From JBEGHD01 sp049334165 (lineage in GTDB: Bacteria; Bacteroidota; Bacteroidia; Flavobacteriales_D; Sanyastnellaceae), in assembly GCA_049334165.1 (NCBI GenBank), contig JBEGHD010000001.1: a stretch of DNA of 64,000 nucleotides. The stretch is one strand, 5' to 3'. Of this stretch, positions 9,188-16,340 are shown one piece after another. The translations under genes were made by a program, and so were the position numbers. Each line of letters opens with the position of its first letter. Position 1 is the first letter of the stretch. Below the pieces are notes generated by a model. That model was not told the DNA's origin. It was given only the letters and a program-made list of their open reading frames with translations, and ran no database searches.

Positions 9188-9215
9188 CTATTCCATGAAA
9201 ATTGAAGAGGTAAAC
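9188..9215 (-). promoter_or_regulatory. Putative ECF-sigma promoter, copy 2
   Basis: Minus strand: GTTTACCTCTTC, nine bases, GGAATAG. All 19 positions of the two boxes match the copy at 6618-6645 and the spacing is the same, while the spacer is only partly alike. It lies 30 bp before the ATG of the propeller lipoprotein and in the gap shared with the divergent sigma gene. Confidence 0.55.
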
Positions 9216-9301
9216 AACCCCGCCATATTTTTTTCTACTTTCACCTGAAATCGAAAAAATTTTCGAGGCCAGAGTTTACTTTTTCCAGTAAGGTGTATTA
9301 A

Positions 9302-9865
9302 ATGACTGAAGGTGCGGAAAATAAAGAGCTGATTGAGAAGCTGAGAAAAGGTGAAACGGACTTGCTGGATCAGATCTACCTGGAAAATCGAGATCCTTTT
9401 CTCAATTGGATTACTAAAGGCTTTAGTCTAAACACAGATGAAGCCGCAGATCTTTACCAGGATTCGGTGATCGCCTTTTTTGAAAACGTCAGAAAAGGAA
9501 AATTGACGAAGCTTTCGGTTAATCTTCAGACTTATCTTTTCAGCATAGGAAAAAACCTGGCATTAAAGCTTCACCGAAACAAAGCTCAGCTTCACAAACA
9601 CGAGGGTTCGATCAGAGTGGAGTCTGCAGATGTTGAAGATCCTTTTGCAGGCGATGATGATGCGAGAATCAAAGCAGTGAAGATGGCATTTGGAGAGATG
9701 GACGAACCCTGCAACTCTATCTTGAAGAGATACTATTACTTCCGGCAAAGTATGACTGAGATAGCCGAAGCTTTAGATTACAAAAATGCCGATACTGTCA
9801 AAAGTCAGAAATCGCGCTGCATGAAGCACCTGAAACAAATGGTCAAAAATGTATTAAATGGATGA
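9302..9865 (+). CDS. ECF-type RNA polymerase sigma factor
   Basis: A 187-residue sigma-70-family factor. Region 2 spans about residues 20-90 (core-binding helix LNTDEAADLYQDSVIAFFENV, then LQTYLFSIGKNLALKLHR). Region 4 spans about 125-180, with the helix-turn-helix MTEIAEALDYKNADTVKSQ. It should direct polymerase to a small regulon on a surface or envelope signal. It overlaps the downstream anti-sigma-like gene by 8 bp, indicating co-translation. ATG start. The adjacent lipoprotein genes carrying a shared two-box motif are the best candidate targets. Confidence 0.92.
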   Translation: MTEGAENKELIEKLRKGETDLLDQIYLENRDPFLNWITKGFSLNTDEAADLYQDSVIAFFENVRKGKLTKLSVNLQTYLFSIGKNLALKLHRNKAQLHKHEGSIRVESADVEDPFAGDDDARIKAVKMAFGEMDEPCNSILKRYYYFRQSMTEIAEALDYKNADTVKSQKSRCMKHLKQMVKNVLNG

Positions 9866-10622
9866 TCAATCGAAATATCACGATCCTGAATGGATTGATG
9901 ACTACCTGCTCGATCGCTTGAGCGAATCACAGAAGCAGGAGTTTGAAGCTGCAGTGGAAAACGATCCTGAGTTGGAAAAGAAAGTTGAGGAAGCGGAAGC
10001 CCTGAAAGAAGGAATTGAAGCCCTGGGGAGAGCGGAGCAAAAAGAGAGGCTGAGAACTCTTGAGGAGGAACTCACCGAAGAAAACCGCGAGAACCGGAAG
10101 CACAACGCACTTTGGTGGACTGGCCGGATTGCTGCCGCGATTCTTCTTTTGCTTGTGCCGCTTTATTTCATTGTTAATTCAATTCAAAATAACGACCCCA
10201 AAAAAATCTATGCAACTCACTTTGAGCCGTATCCAGTGCTGGAAAGTGGAGTTGTTCGTGGTGAGGAAAATAATACAACAATGACTGAAGGTCTGGATGC
10301 TTACCAGCGCGCCAATTATGAAGTGGCCATTGAAGAGCTCTCTTCCGCAGTCGATGAAGTGGAGAATCCCTGGTCTGCTCAATTTTACCTCGCACTATCT
10401 CACCTTGGTTCCGATACTCCAAAGGATGCAATTCCTCTGCTTGAGGAGCTATCAGTTGAAGAGGATTTTAAATTGAAGGAGCAGGCAAAATGGTATCTGG
10501 GACTTGCTTTTTTGAAGGACGATCAAACCAATAAAGCACGGGATGTTTTTCAGTCACTCTACGAAACTGCAAAAGATTCGACACTCAGATTGAAAGCTGA
10601 AGGTGTTTTAAAAGCTTTGTAA
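9858..10622 (+). CDS. Anti-sigma-like membrane protein with TPR-type periplasmic domain
   Basis: A 254-residue protein. The N-terminal cytoplasmic part (about 10-80) has the pattern WIDDYLLDRLSESQKQEFEA, then DPELEKKVEE, seen in Bacteroidota proteins encoded after ECF sigma genes. A single transmembrane helix follows at about 88-108. The C-terminal domain (about 140-254) has TPR-like helical repeats (AYQRANYEVAIEELSSA, AQFYLALSHL, AKWYLGLAFL). The inferred role is to hold the sigma factor at the membrane and release it on a periplasmic signal sensed through the TPRs. The 8-bp overlap with the sigma gene supports a functional pair. It has no zinc-finger His/Cys motif of the ZAS type. Confidence 0.78.
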   Translation: MDDQSKYHDPEWIDDYLLDRLSESQKQEFEAAVENDPELEKKVEEAEALKEGIEALGRAEQKERLRTLEEELTEENRENRKHNALWWTGRIAAAILLLLVPLYFIVNSIQNNDPKKIYATHFEPYPVLESGVVRGEENNTTMTEGLDAYQRANYEVAIEELSSAVDEVENPWSAQFYLALSHLGSDTPKDAIPLLEELSVEEDFKLKEQAKWYLGLAFLKDDQTNKARDVFQSLYETAKDSTLRLKAEGVLKAL

Positions 10623-10623
10623 G

Positions 10624-13600
10624 CTATTCCTCTTTACGCTCGCGATACTTTTTTCTCGCGATTCGAAAACCCACAGCAAAAATTACCAGAATTAAAATTG
10701 GAATCATGTAGAGCCAAAAGTCATCTGTGGAATCCACAGATTGCAGTGGCATGGTTTCACCGAACAGCACAAAACCCGCCCAATAGTAGGGATTCGCCTG
10801 AACAGCATCGGCCTCTTGCAAATATTTCAACTTTGCATTCCGCAAAGATTCGCTGCGGCCTTTACCATTATTCAGGTTCTGGAAAAAGCTTTTCATCAAT
10901 CGCGATGACGTTTGGTCGTGCACATCCCAGTACGAAAGTACAATGCTATTGCTACCCGAGTAGATAAATCCACGCGCCAGGCTGTTCACCCCTTCGCCTT
11001 CTATCCAGGGTCCCGAGCCGGTTTTGCAAGCACTCAAAACGGTGAGCTCATTGTCGAGGTTCATACTAAAGAGTTCGTACTGATGAAGAATTCCATCGTC
11101 ACGACTTTCTGTAGTTCCATCTCCCAGGTAAATTTTTGAGTTCAACGGAGACTTTTCATCTATGTCTGCATGAGTTGCCAGGTGAAGGATGTCATAGTTG
11201 TTTCCCTCATTTTTAATCAGACCTTCGAGGTCCTTATCTGACCTTCTCACCTTTTGACTGAAAATTTCTGCAGCACTTTCCACTTCTTTTTGAGCACCGA
11301 GTAGGGCCGGCTGTGATGAATTTCCACGATAAACCTGGGCAATTTGATTTTCATCTCCGGCAAACCCGGGAGCCACTCCCAGGTAGAGCTGTCGGTTCTT
11401 TCGCTCACTTTTCTTTGACAGAGTCGGAGCTAGCATGTCCGATGAATAGAGGTATGAAAAGTTGTAATCTTTGATCAGGTAGCTCAACTGGTTAAAGTGC
11501 GGATTTTCTTCCAGCTTATCCCTAACCAAAATTTCCAGTGGGATGTGAGCAATCCAGCTATCGGGCACCACCACAACCGACTTTCCATTTATTTCACTTT
11601 CAAGCGGTTCAAAAACTGCGGAGTAGAGCAAGTGGGAATCTTCCTGATATTCTTCTGCTGTCATCTGCTGCATCTCAGAAAGAAGCTTTTGGGCCCTCTC
11701 GGCTGTCTGCCCGTCAACGGACCAACTTACCAATACAGCGTCATTGCCCGAAATTACGATTGCAAAAATCCTCTCACTTTCAACAAAATATTCGACTCCG
11801 GTAGATTTTCTTGATCGGAAATACTTTTGAGCTTCCTCAAGACTAAGTGATCCCGGTTGATGGATGAATTCATAATACTCGGGATTGGTAGAACGCAATT
11901 GATCTTTCAGCTCGGTGAGTTGCTGATCGATTTCTGCCAGTCGGGCCTGAAGTTGACTCTCGTCAGAAGCCATCGACAACTGCTGCCTGATGAGATATTG
12001 CTCTTCCTGAAGCTGATCGATTTCGGTTCTTAAAGTATCATCGGCACTTGCCAGCATTTCTTTTTCAACTAAAAACTGACCGAGCAGGTGACCTTTACTC
12101 TTTTGCACCATGCTGTAGGCCGATGCGAGATGCTGCCGATTTCCGGATTCCTTATACAGTTTTTCCAGCGTTTGCAGCCCGAGTGCATAAAATTCTCTGG
12201 CAGATTTGCTCGTGCGAATTGCGGCAGCCGTAAGCTGCTCTTCATAAATGGCGTCCAGCACTTCCATCCCCAGGTTCACGTGTTTTAACACGTATTCGAG
12301 ATCCTCTTGCGAACTCGCTTCTTCAGCCAGTACTTTCGATTTGGCCAGCAGTAAGTCTTTGGCAACAGAGTTGTCCAAAAATGCCGCATTGGGCGGAACG
12401 TCCATGTCAGCAGAATAATCAAATTCCGGGTGGAGAGCTGCCAAAGCTTCATTCAAAAGTTCCAGCTTTGCTTTGGTATCTGATTCATCTTCAGCCATAA
12501 AAAGCAGTGCCTTGCTTTTGTAAAGATGTTTTCCATCAAATTTTTCGTCAATCATTGCAATGAGCTCATTGTGAATTTCAAGAGCTCGCTCCTGCCGATC
12601 GATCATGTACATTGCATCGCCAATTTTGTAGAAAGCCTGAAGCTTCAAAGCGTGATCTACCCCTGAGAAAATTTCCTTCACTTTCTCTGAATAAAACATC
12701 ACGCTATCGGCATTTCCATTCCTGGCGTGGTAGATTGTCAACGAAGAGTAAACATCTGATCTCTCCGGATCCTTCTCTGGTGTTAGCCTATCCAAAATGG
12801 ACTTGCTTTTCAAATAGTAGTCGTAGGCTAAACTGTAATTTCCAATGTTGGAGTAAGCGTGCCCCAGGTTGATGTAAACCGAATAATGGTGGTACTGCTT
12901 TTCGCTGATCAAAAAATCGAGCATTTCTGCAGCTTTCTCGTAGTATTGGATTTCTTTTTCGTGATCTCCTATCTGGCTCGCCACGATGCCGACTGTGATG
13001 TATGCATTGGTGGTCATTAGGCTGGTGTCGCCAAAAGCTTCCCTACACATTTTTAGATCTTCTTCGACATACCGTGCAGCCTGATCGTGAATTCCCATTT
13101 CAAAGTAAAACCGACCGAGCTGTGAGAGAGCAGTGTGCTTTACGTCAGCAGCTTCACACTCCTTCACCAGTCTTTTGTAATCACTGAGAATTTCATGGCA
13201 CTTCTGCAATTGTCCAGAACGGTGAAGTGCTGCAAAATAATGGGTGATGGCATTGAGCTGTTCGGCTGCCGGAAACTGGTTTTCAGTTGTAAATGAATAG
13301 GCTTCCTCACCTGCTTCCACAGCCTTCGGGTGAGCTAACTGCCCCATTGCCCAAGCCTTCCTGGTGAGTAACCTGCTGTGGAGTTCGGGGAATTCTTCGG
13401 AGTGTTCCAGAGCCAAGAGATAAACTTCCAAAGCCTGTTGTTGACCGTAGGGGTGAATAGAAGCACCCTTTAAATACTGGATGGCGAGGTGTGCTTTTGG
13501 CTGATCTTTTAGCGAATATTTTTTCAGCAGCTGTTCAAACGCTGGAATGGCTTCGGAAGAAGAAAGCGCACCTAACTCGCGCGCCTCTTTAAAGTCAGGA

Positions 13601-13713
13601 TCTTCCTGGAGTTGATCGGGGTAGATTTTCTCCTCAAATTCAGAGAGTTGACCAAACCCGAGGGAGCAAGTAGCAAATAGATACGTGAAAAGCAGAAGTC
13701 GGAATATTTTCAT
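10624..13713 (-). CDS. TPR-CHAT domain protein (caspase-like protease), membrane anchored
   Basis: A 1029-residue protein. An N-terminal signal peptide is followed by tandem TPR repeats to about residue 540 (for example YINLGHAYSNIGNYSLAYDYY) and a coiled-coil (about 545-620). A CHAT domain covers about 650-985. The caspase-type dyad is complete: His848 in LHLATHAD and Cys896 in LSACKTG. A transmembrane helix lies at about 999-1016, with a basic tail. The N-terminal signal and C-terminal anchor would place the protease domain in the periplasm. CHAT proteins with TPRs are usually protein-activated proteases. The gene ends one base from the end of the convergent anti-sigma-like gene, and such pairings recur in Bacteroidota. 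Substrate unknown. Confidence 0.88.
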   Translation of the reverse strand: MKIFRLLLFTYLFATCSLGFGQLSEFEEKIYPDQLQEDPDFKEARELGALSSSEAIPAFEQLLKKYSLKDQPKAHLAIQYLKGASIHPYGQQQALEVYLLALEHSEEFPELHSRLLTRKAWAMGQLAHPKAVEAGEEAYSFTTENQFPAAEQLNAITHYFAALHRSGQLQKCHEILSDYKRLVKECEAADVKHTALSQLGRFYFEMGIHDQAARYVEEDLKMCREAFGDTSLMTTNAYITVGIVASQIGDHEKEIQYYEKAAEMLDFLISEKQYHHYSVYINLGHAYSNIGNYSLAYDYYLKSKSILDRLTPEKDPERSDVYSSLTIYHARNGNADSVMFYSEKVKEIFSGVDHALKLQAFYKIGDAMYMIDRQERALEIHNELIAMIDEKFDGKHLYKSKALLFMAEDESDTKAKLELLNEALAALHPEFDYSADMDVPPNAAFLDNSVAKDLLLAKSKVLAEEASSQEDLEYVLKHVNLGMEVLDAIYEEQLTAAAIRTSKSAREFYALGLQTLEKLYKESGNRQHLASAYSMVQKSKGHLLGQFLVEKEMLASADDTLRTEIDQLQEEQYLIRQQLSMASDESQLQARLAEIDQQLTELKDQLRSTNPEYYEFIHQPGSLSLEEAQKYFRSRKSTGVEYFVESERIFAIVISGNDAVLVSWSVDGQTAERAQKLLSEMQQMTAEEYQEDSHLLYSAVFEPLESEINGKSVVVVPDSWIAHIPLEILVRDKLEENPHFNQLSYLIKDYNFSYLYSSDMLAPTLSKKSERKNRQLYLGVAPGFAGDENQIAQVYRGNSSQPALLGAQKEVESAAEIFSQKVRRSDKDLEGLIKNEGNNYDILHLATHADIDEKSPLNSKIYLGDGTTESRDDGILHQYELFSMNLDNELTVLSACKTGSGPWIEGEGVNSLARGFIYSGSNSIVLSYWDVHDQTSSRLMKSFFQNLNNGKGRSESLRNAKLKYLQEADAVQANPYYWAGFVLFGETMPLQSVDSTDDFWLYMIPILILVIFAVGFRIARKKYRERKEE

Positions 13714-13790
13714 CAGTCCAGTTATAGAAATGAAGGTCTGAGCCTAAAGATATAGAAATGGCTAGATAATTCGCTGATGAAAGTATCGAT

Positions 13791-14789
13791 CTAATTCAAC
13801 TTATCCGCTAAAATCCGCATTTCAACAACAGGTGAAATCTTCTCGTAAAGCACGTTGTAAACCGCATCGGCAATCGGCATGTCCACTTCAAACTTTTTGT
13901 TCATCTCGTGAATGCCTTTTGAAGCATAGTAACCCTCAGCTACCATGTTCATTTCAATGGTCGCCCACTTTACGGAATAGCCTTTTCCAACCATGGTTCC
14001 GAAAGTTCGGTTTCGCGAGTAGGGCGAATAAGCAGTCACCAGCAAGTCTCCCAGGTAGGCGCTGGTTTTAACATCGCGGTGAACTTCATGAACAGCGTCC
14101 ACAAATCGTTTGATTTCATTGATAGCTGCTGAGATCAGTACTGCCTGGAAGTTGTCTCCATAGCCAATTCCGTGACAGATTCCGGCTCCTACAGCGTATA
14201 CGTTCTTGAGAATGGCAGAAATCTCTGTTCCAAAAACATCTTCGGAAGTTTGAGTTTTGATGTAGCGGCAGCGAAGCATTCCGGCCATCTGCTCGGCAAT
14301 GTCAACTTCGGGGCAGGCAATGGTGAGGTAAGACAACTGCTCTTTGGCCACCTCCTCAGCGTGACAAGGTCCGCAGATCAGGCCAATTTTTTCGTAAGGC
14401 GTTCTGAATTCCTTGTGAAGATAGCGCGCTGGAATGGAGTCGTACTCGTTGATCATCCCTTTAATTGCTGAAAAGATGATTTTATCTTCCAGTCCTTTCG
14501 GTTTTTCTTCCTGAAAAGTGCGGTCAACAAAAGCCGAGGGAATTACCAATACTATTATATCAGATCGATCGATCACATCCTGCATGTCAGAGGTGATGTG
14601 AATTTTATCGCGTTTAAATTCAATCGACTGAATGTAGTGCGGGTTGTGCCCATATTCTTTAATGTGGTCGATAGCATCCTGGTTGCGCATCCACCAATTC
14701 ACTTTGTCGAGGTTGTTGGTGAGCATTTTAACAATGGCTGTAGCCCAACTCCCCCCTCCTAAAACGCCTACTTTCGGTTGTTCGCTCAT
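13791..14789 (-). CDS. gpsA: Glycerol-3-phosphate dehydrogenase [NAD(P)+]
   Basis: A 332-residue enzyme that makes sn-glycerol 3-phosphate from dihydroxyacetone phosphate for phospholipid synthesis. The N-terminal Rossmann motif GVLGGGSWATA begins at about residue 8. IFSAIKGM is followed by the catalytic-Lys helix ILKNVYAVGAGI and the C-terminal domain with SRNRTFG, all as in GpsA. The frame could open at a TTG three codons earlier (14798); the ATG at 14789 places MSEQPKVGV at the normal family start. It appears to be a single gene. Confidence 0.95.
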   Translation of the reverse strand: MSEQPKVGVLGGGSWATAIVKMLTNNLDKVNWWMRNQDAIDHIKEYGHNPHYIQSIEFKRDKIHITSDMQDVIDRSDIIVLVIPSAFVDRTFQEEKPKGLEDKIIFSAIKGMINEYDSIPARYLHKEFRTPYEKIGLICGPCHAEEVAKEQLSYLTIACPEVDIAEQMAGMLRCRYIKTQTSEDVFGTEISAILKNVYAVGAGICHGIGYGDNFQAVLISAAINEIKRFVDAVHEVHRDVKTSAYLGDLLVTAYSPYSRNRTFGTMVGKGYSVKWATIEMNMVAEGYYASKGIHEMNKKFEVDMPIADAVYNVLYEKISPVVEMRILADKLN

Positions 14790-14883
14790 AGGCTGCAAGA
14801 TAATATTTGTCCTTGAAAATGGAAGTGGGGTGGGGAAATCTTATTGGCCAACGATCTCCGATTTGATCTATAGTCAGAAATAC

Positions 14884-14894
14884 CGATCTTTGAG
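14884..14894 (+). promoter_or_regulatory. Shared box CGATCTTTGAG before the toxin-antitoxin pair
   Basis: The 11-mer CGATCTTTGAG starts 24 bp before the antitoxin ATG. The same 11-mer lies 28 bp before the orphan antitoxin gene at 15556. It contains GATCTTTG, a near match to the -7 box TAnnTTTG, so it may be the promoter core or an operator bound by the antitoxin. Confidence 0.4.
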
Positions 14895-14907
14895 AAAATG
14901 ATTAAAA

Positions 14908-15150
14908 ATGGCTTCAGCAGATAAAATTAGAAATCGAATTATTGACAAACTACTGGCGGTAAGCAATCCCGAGTTTCTCAAAGCTCTAGATCTTCTCATT
15001 AGTTCAAAAACAGAAACTGACAAAAAAGTAGAGTTAACTCCAGCCCAGAAGAGAATGCTTCTCTTGAGCGAAGAAGATATTGCCAAAGGAAACCTAATCA
15101 GTCAAGAGGAAATTGACAAAGAAGATTTAAAATGGCTCGAAGAACTGTAG
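14908..15150 (+). CDS. Antitoxin of a ParE/RelE-type toxin-antitoxin module
   Basis: An 80-residue protein encoded directly before a RelE/ParE-like toxin and overlapping it by 19 bp. The N-terminal half is helical (IRNRIIDKLLAV, FLKALDLLISS). The C-terminal tail DIAKGNLISQEEIDKEDLKWLEEL has the Gly-x-x-x-(T/S)xEE pattern common in Bacteroidota antitoxins, which wraps the toxin. It aligns by eye with the antitoxin at 62084 along its whole length. Expected roles are to neutralise the toxin and repress the operon. ATG start. Confidence 0.75.
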   Translation: MASADKIRNRIIDKLLAVSNPEFLKALDLLISSKTETDKKVELTPAQKRMLLLSEEDIAKGNLISQEEIDKEDLKWLEEL

Positions 15151-15443
15151 CTTGGACGACAACTGCCAAATACCAGAGACGTGAAGTACTGAAATATTGG
15201 GCCAAACGAAACAAATCAACTGCCTACCCAAAAAAACTTATAGCACAGATCAAAGATAGAGTCGCTGCTATTTCAAAAATGCCGTTTTCCTTTAAAGAAG
15301 CAGACTTCCCGAACACAAGAGTTAGTTCTATGGGACACTTCAGTATTTTCTTTAGAGTTGAGGAACAGAGAATTTTGATAACTGCGTTTTGGGACAATAG
15401 AAATGACCCTGACAAACTCGAAAAGATTATCCTTGATATTTAG
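15132..15443 (+). CDS. RelE/ParE-family toxin
   Basis: A 103-residue basic protein with the RelE/ParE fold pattern: VAWTTTAKYQRREVLKYWAKRN helix, YPKKLIAQIKDRVAAISKMP, and the C-terminal strands HFSIFFRVEEQRILITAFWDNRNDP. Proteins of this superfamily either cleave mRNA on the ribosome or poison gyrase; which applies here cannot be told. It is a clear paralogue of the toxin at 62296 (TVxW, YW..RN(K/R)S..Y..KL, HF.IFF/Y and WD.R.D shared). Intact; translation is coupled to the antitoxin by overlap. Confidence 0.85.
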   Translation: MARRTVAWTTTAKYQRREVLKYWAKRNKSTAYPKKLIAQIKDRVAAISKMPFSFKEADFPNTRVSSMGHFSIFFRVEEQRILITAFWDNRNDPDKLEKIILDI

Positions 15444-15527
15444 AATAGTTCCCTTTCGCTTTCCCCATTTCATTCCATTCGATTTTAAGAATAAAAATCA
15501 CCGAATTGGAATAGAAACTGGATTTAT

Positions 15528-15538
15528 CGATCTTTGAG
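15528..15538 (+). promoter_or_regulatory. Shared box CGATCTTTGAG before the orphan antitoxin
   Basis: An exact second copy of the 11-mer found before the intact module at 14884-14894. Its position relative to the start codon is nearly the same, which suggests common descent or common regulation of the two units. Confidence 0.4.
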
Positions 15539-15555
15539 TAAAGAAATAAAAAGCA

Positions 15556-15738
15556 ATGCTAACAAAGGAGCGAATACAATCAGCATTAAAAGACTTCCCG
15601 GACAACTTTACTTTAGAAGAGTTTATTGAAAAGCTCATTTTAATAGACAAAATTGAGAGAGGGAATACCGAGTCTCAGGATGGTAAAGTCACTTCCAACA
15701 GGGAGCTGGAGAAAGAGATGGCAAGATGGTTCAAATAA
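15556..15738 (+). CDS. Orphan antitoxin-like protein
   Basis: A 60-residue protein (MLTKERIQSALKDFP start) with helices FTLEEFIEKLILIDKIERG and the tail GKVTSNRELEKEMARWFK. The tail is the kind that precedes RelE/ParE toxins in Bacteroidota. It differs from the antitoxins at 14908 and 62084 and represents another family. An overlapping ATG at 15726 opens what should be the toxin, but that frame stops after 12 codons. It may still act as a repressor or as a decoy for toxins elsewhere. Confidence 0.6.
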   Translation: MLTKERIQSALKDFPDNFTLEEFIEKLILIDKIERGNTESQDGKVTSNRELEKEMARWFK

Positions 15739-15764
15739 ATTGGCCGAAAATCAAACTGAAATAA
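15726..15764 (+). pseudogene. Remnant of a toxin gene start
   Basis: A 12-codon frame, MVQINWPKIKLK then TAA, begins inside the last codons of the orphan antitoxin. Its position, overlap and sequence (V-I-W-x-x-A/I start) are those expected of a RelE/ParE toxin N-terminus, but nothing toxin-like follows. The next gene begins 3 bp later. Best read as the stub left by a deletion; the frame is too short to be certain. Confidence 0.4.
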
Positions 15765-15767
15765 CTT

Positions 15768-16247
15768 TTGAAGCAATTAGTAATAATTATACTGACAGTA
15801 GCATGGATTTCTCCTTTTGCTCAAAATCTGAATAAGAGACCTCCCGATATAGTGAACCCAAATCATTCTGATGACAACTATGAGCTAATAGAAATAAATC
15901 TCACACCTTGTGGTAACGCCTTATTGCTGGACAAGGAAGCATCAAAAGCTTATAATGATAGTCTAGGCTCAAATTCCGTTGAACACATTCATTATTCGCG
16001 TGATACAATCTTTGTGCAAACTCGCATAGTGGAAGAATGCTGCCTTTCCTTCATTGGAGACGTAAAGTCTAGTTCGACTCAAATCAACCTTCAATACCAA
16101 ACCCAAGGAATCGCTTGTTCCTGTATTTGTTGTTATGGCCTCCAATACGTTTTAATACAGAAAGGAACAATTCCCAAGGATAGTATAAAGGTCTTAATCA
16201 ATGACGTTCTCCCAGATTATGGACTTAAATACCTGAAAGGAGAATAG
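15768..16247 (+). CDS. Small secreted Cys-rich protein of unknown function
   Basis: A 159-residue protein with a signal peptide (KQLVIIILTVAWISPFAQ, cleavage near residue 19). The mature part has seven cysteines, including EECC and ACSCICC, which suggests disulphides or a metal site. No family is recognised. The start appears to be TTG at 15768; a later ATG would remove most of the signal peptide. It follows the toxin stub by 3 bp, so it may have been brought in or exposed by the deletion that destroyed the toxin. Confidence 0.6.
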   Translation: MKQLVIIILTVAWISPFAQNLNKRPPDIVNPNHSDDNYELIEINLTPCGNALLLDKEASKAYNDSLGSNSVEHIHYSRDTIFVQTRIVEECCLSFIGDVKSSSTQINLQYQTQGIACSCICCYGLQYVLIQKGTIPKDSIKVLINDVLPDYGLKYLKGE

Positions 16248-16326
16248 TTTTGTTAGTACAATTTAAAACTTGATCGTAGCCTCGACAATTCACGTAAACC
16301 AACTTCCCCAATTCATTCCATCCAAT

Positions 16327-16334
16327 TATCTTTG
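16327..16334 (+). promoter_or_regulatory. -7 promoter box of glycyl-tRNA synthetase gene
   Basis: TATCTTTG matches the Bacteroidota -7 consensus TAnnTTTG and ends 6 bp before the ATG at 16341, implying a very short leader. It overlaps the TTG at 16332, which rules that codon out as the start. No clear -33 TTG is seen. Confidence 0.55.
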
Positions 16335-16340
16335 CCGGCT

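Noticed and set aside
9274..9301. Possible third copy of the sigma motif before the sigma gene (plus strand, GTTTACTTTTTC then GTATTAA)
   Set aside because: Only the first box is partly alike, and the second box would abut the ATG, leaving no room for a transcript start. Autoregulation is not supported by this.
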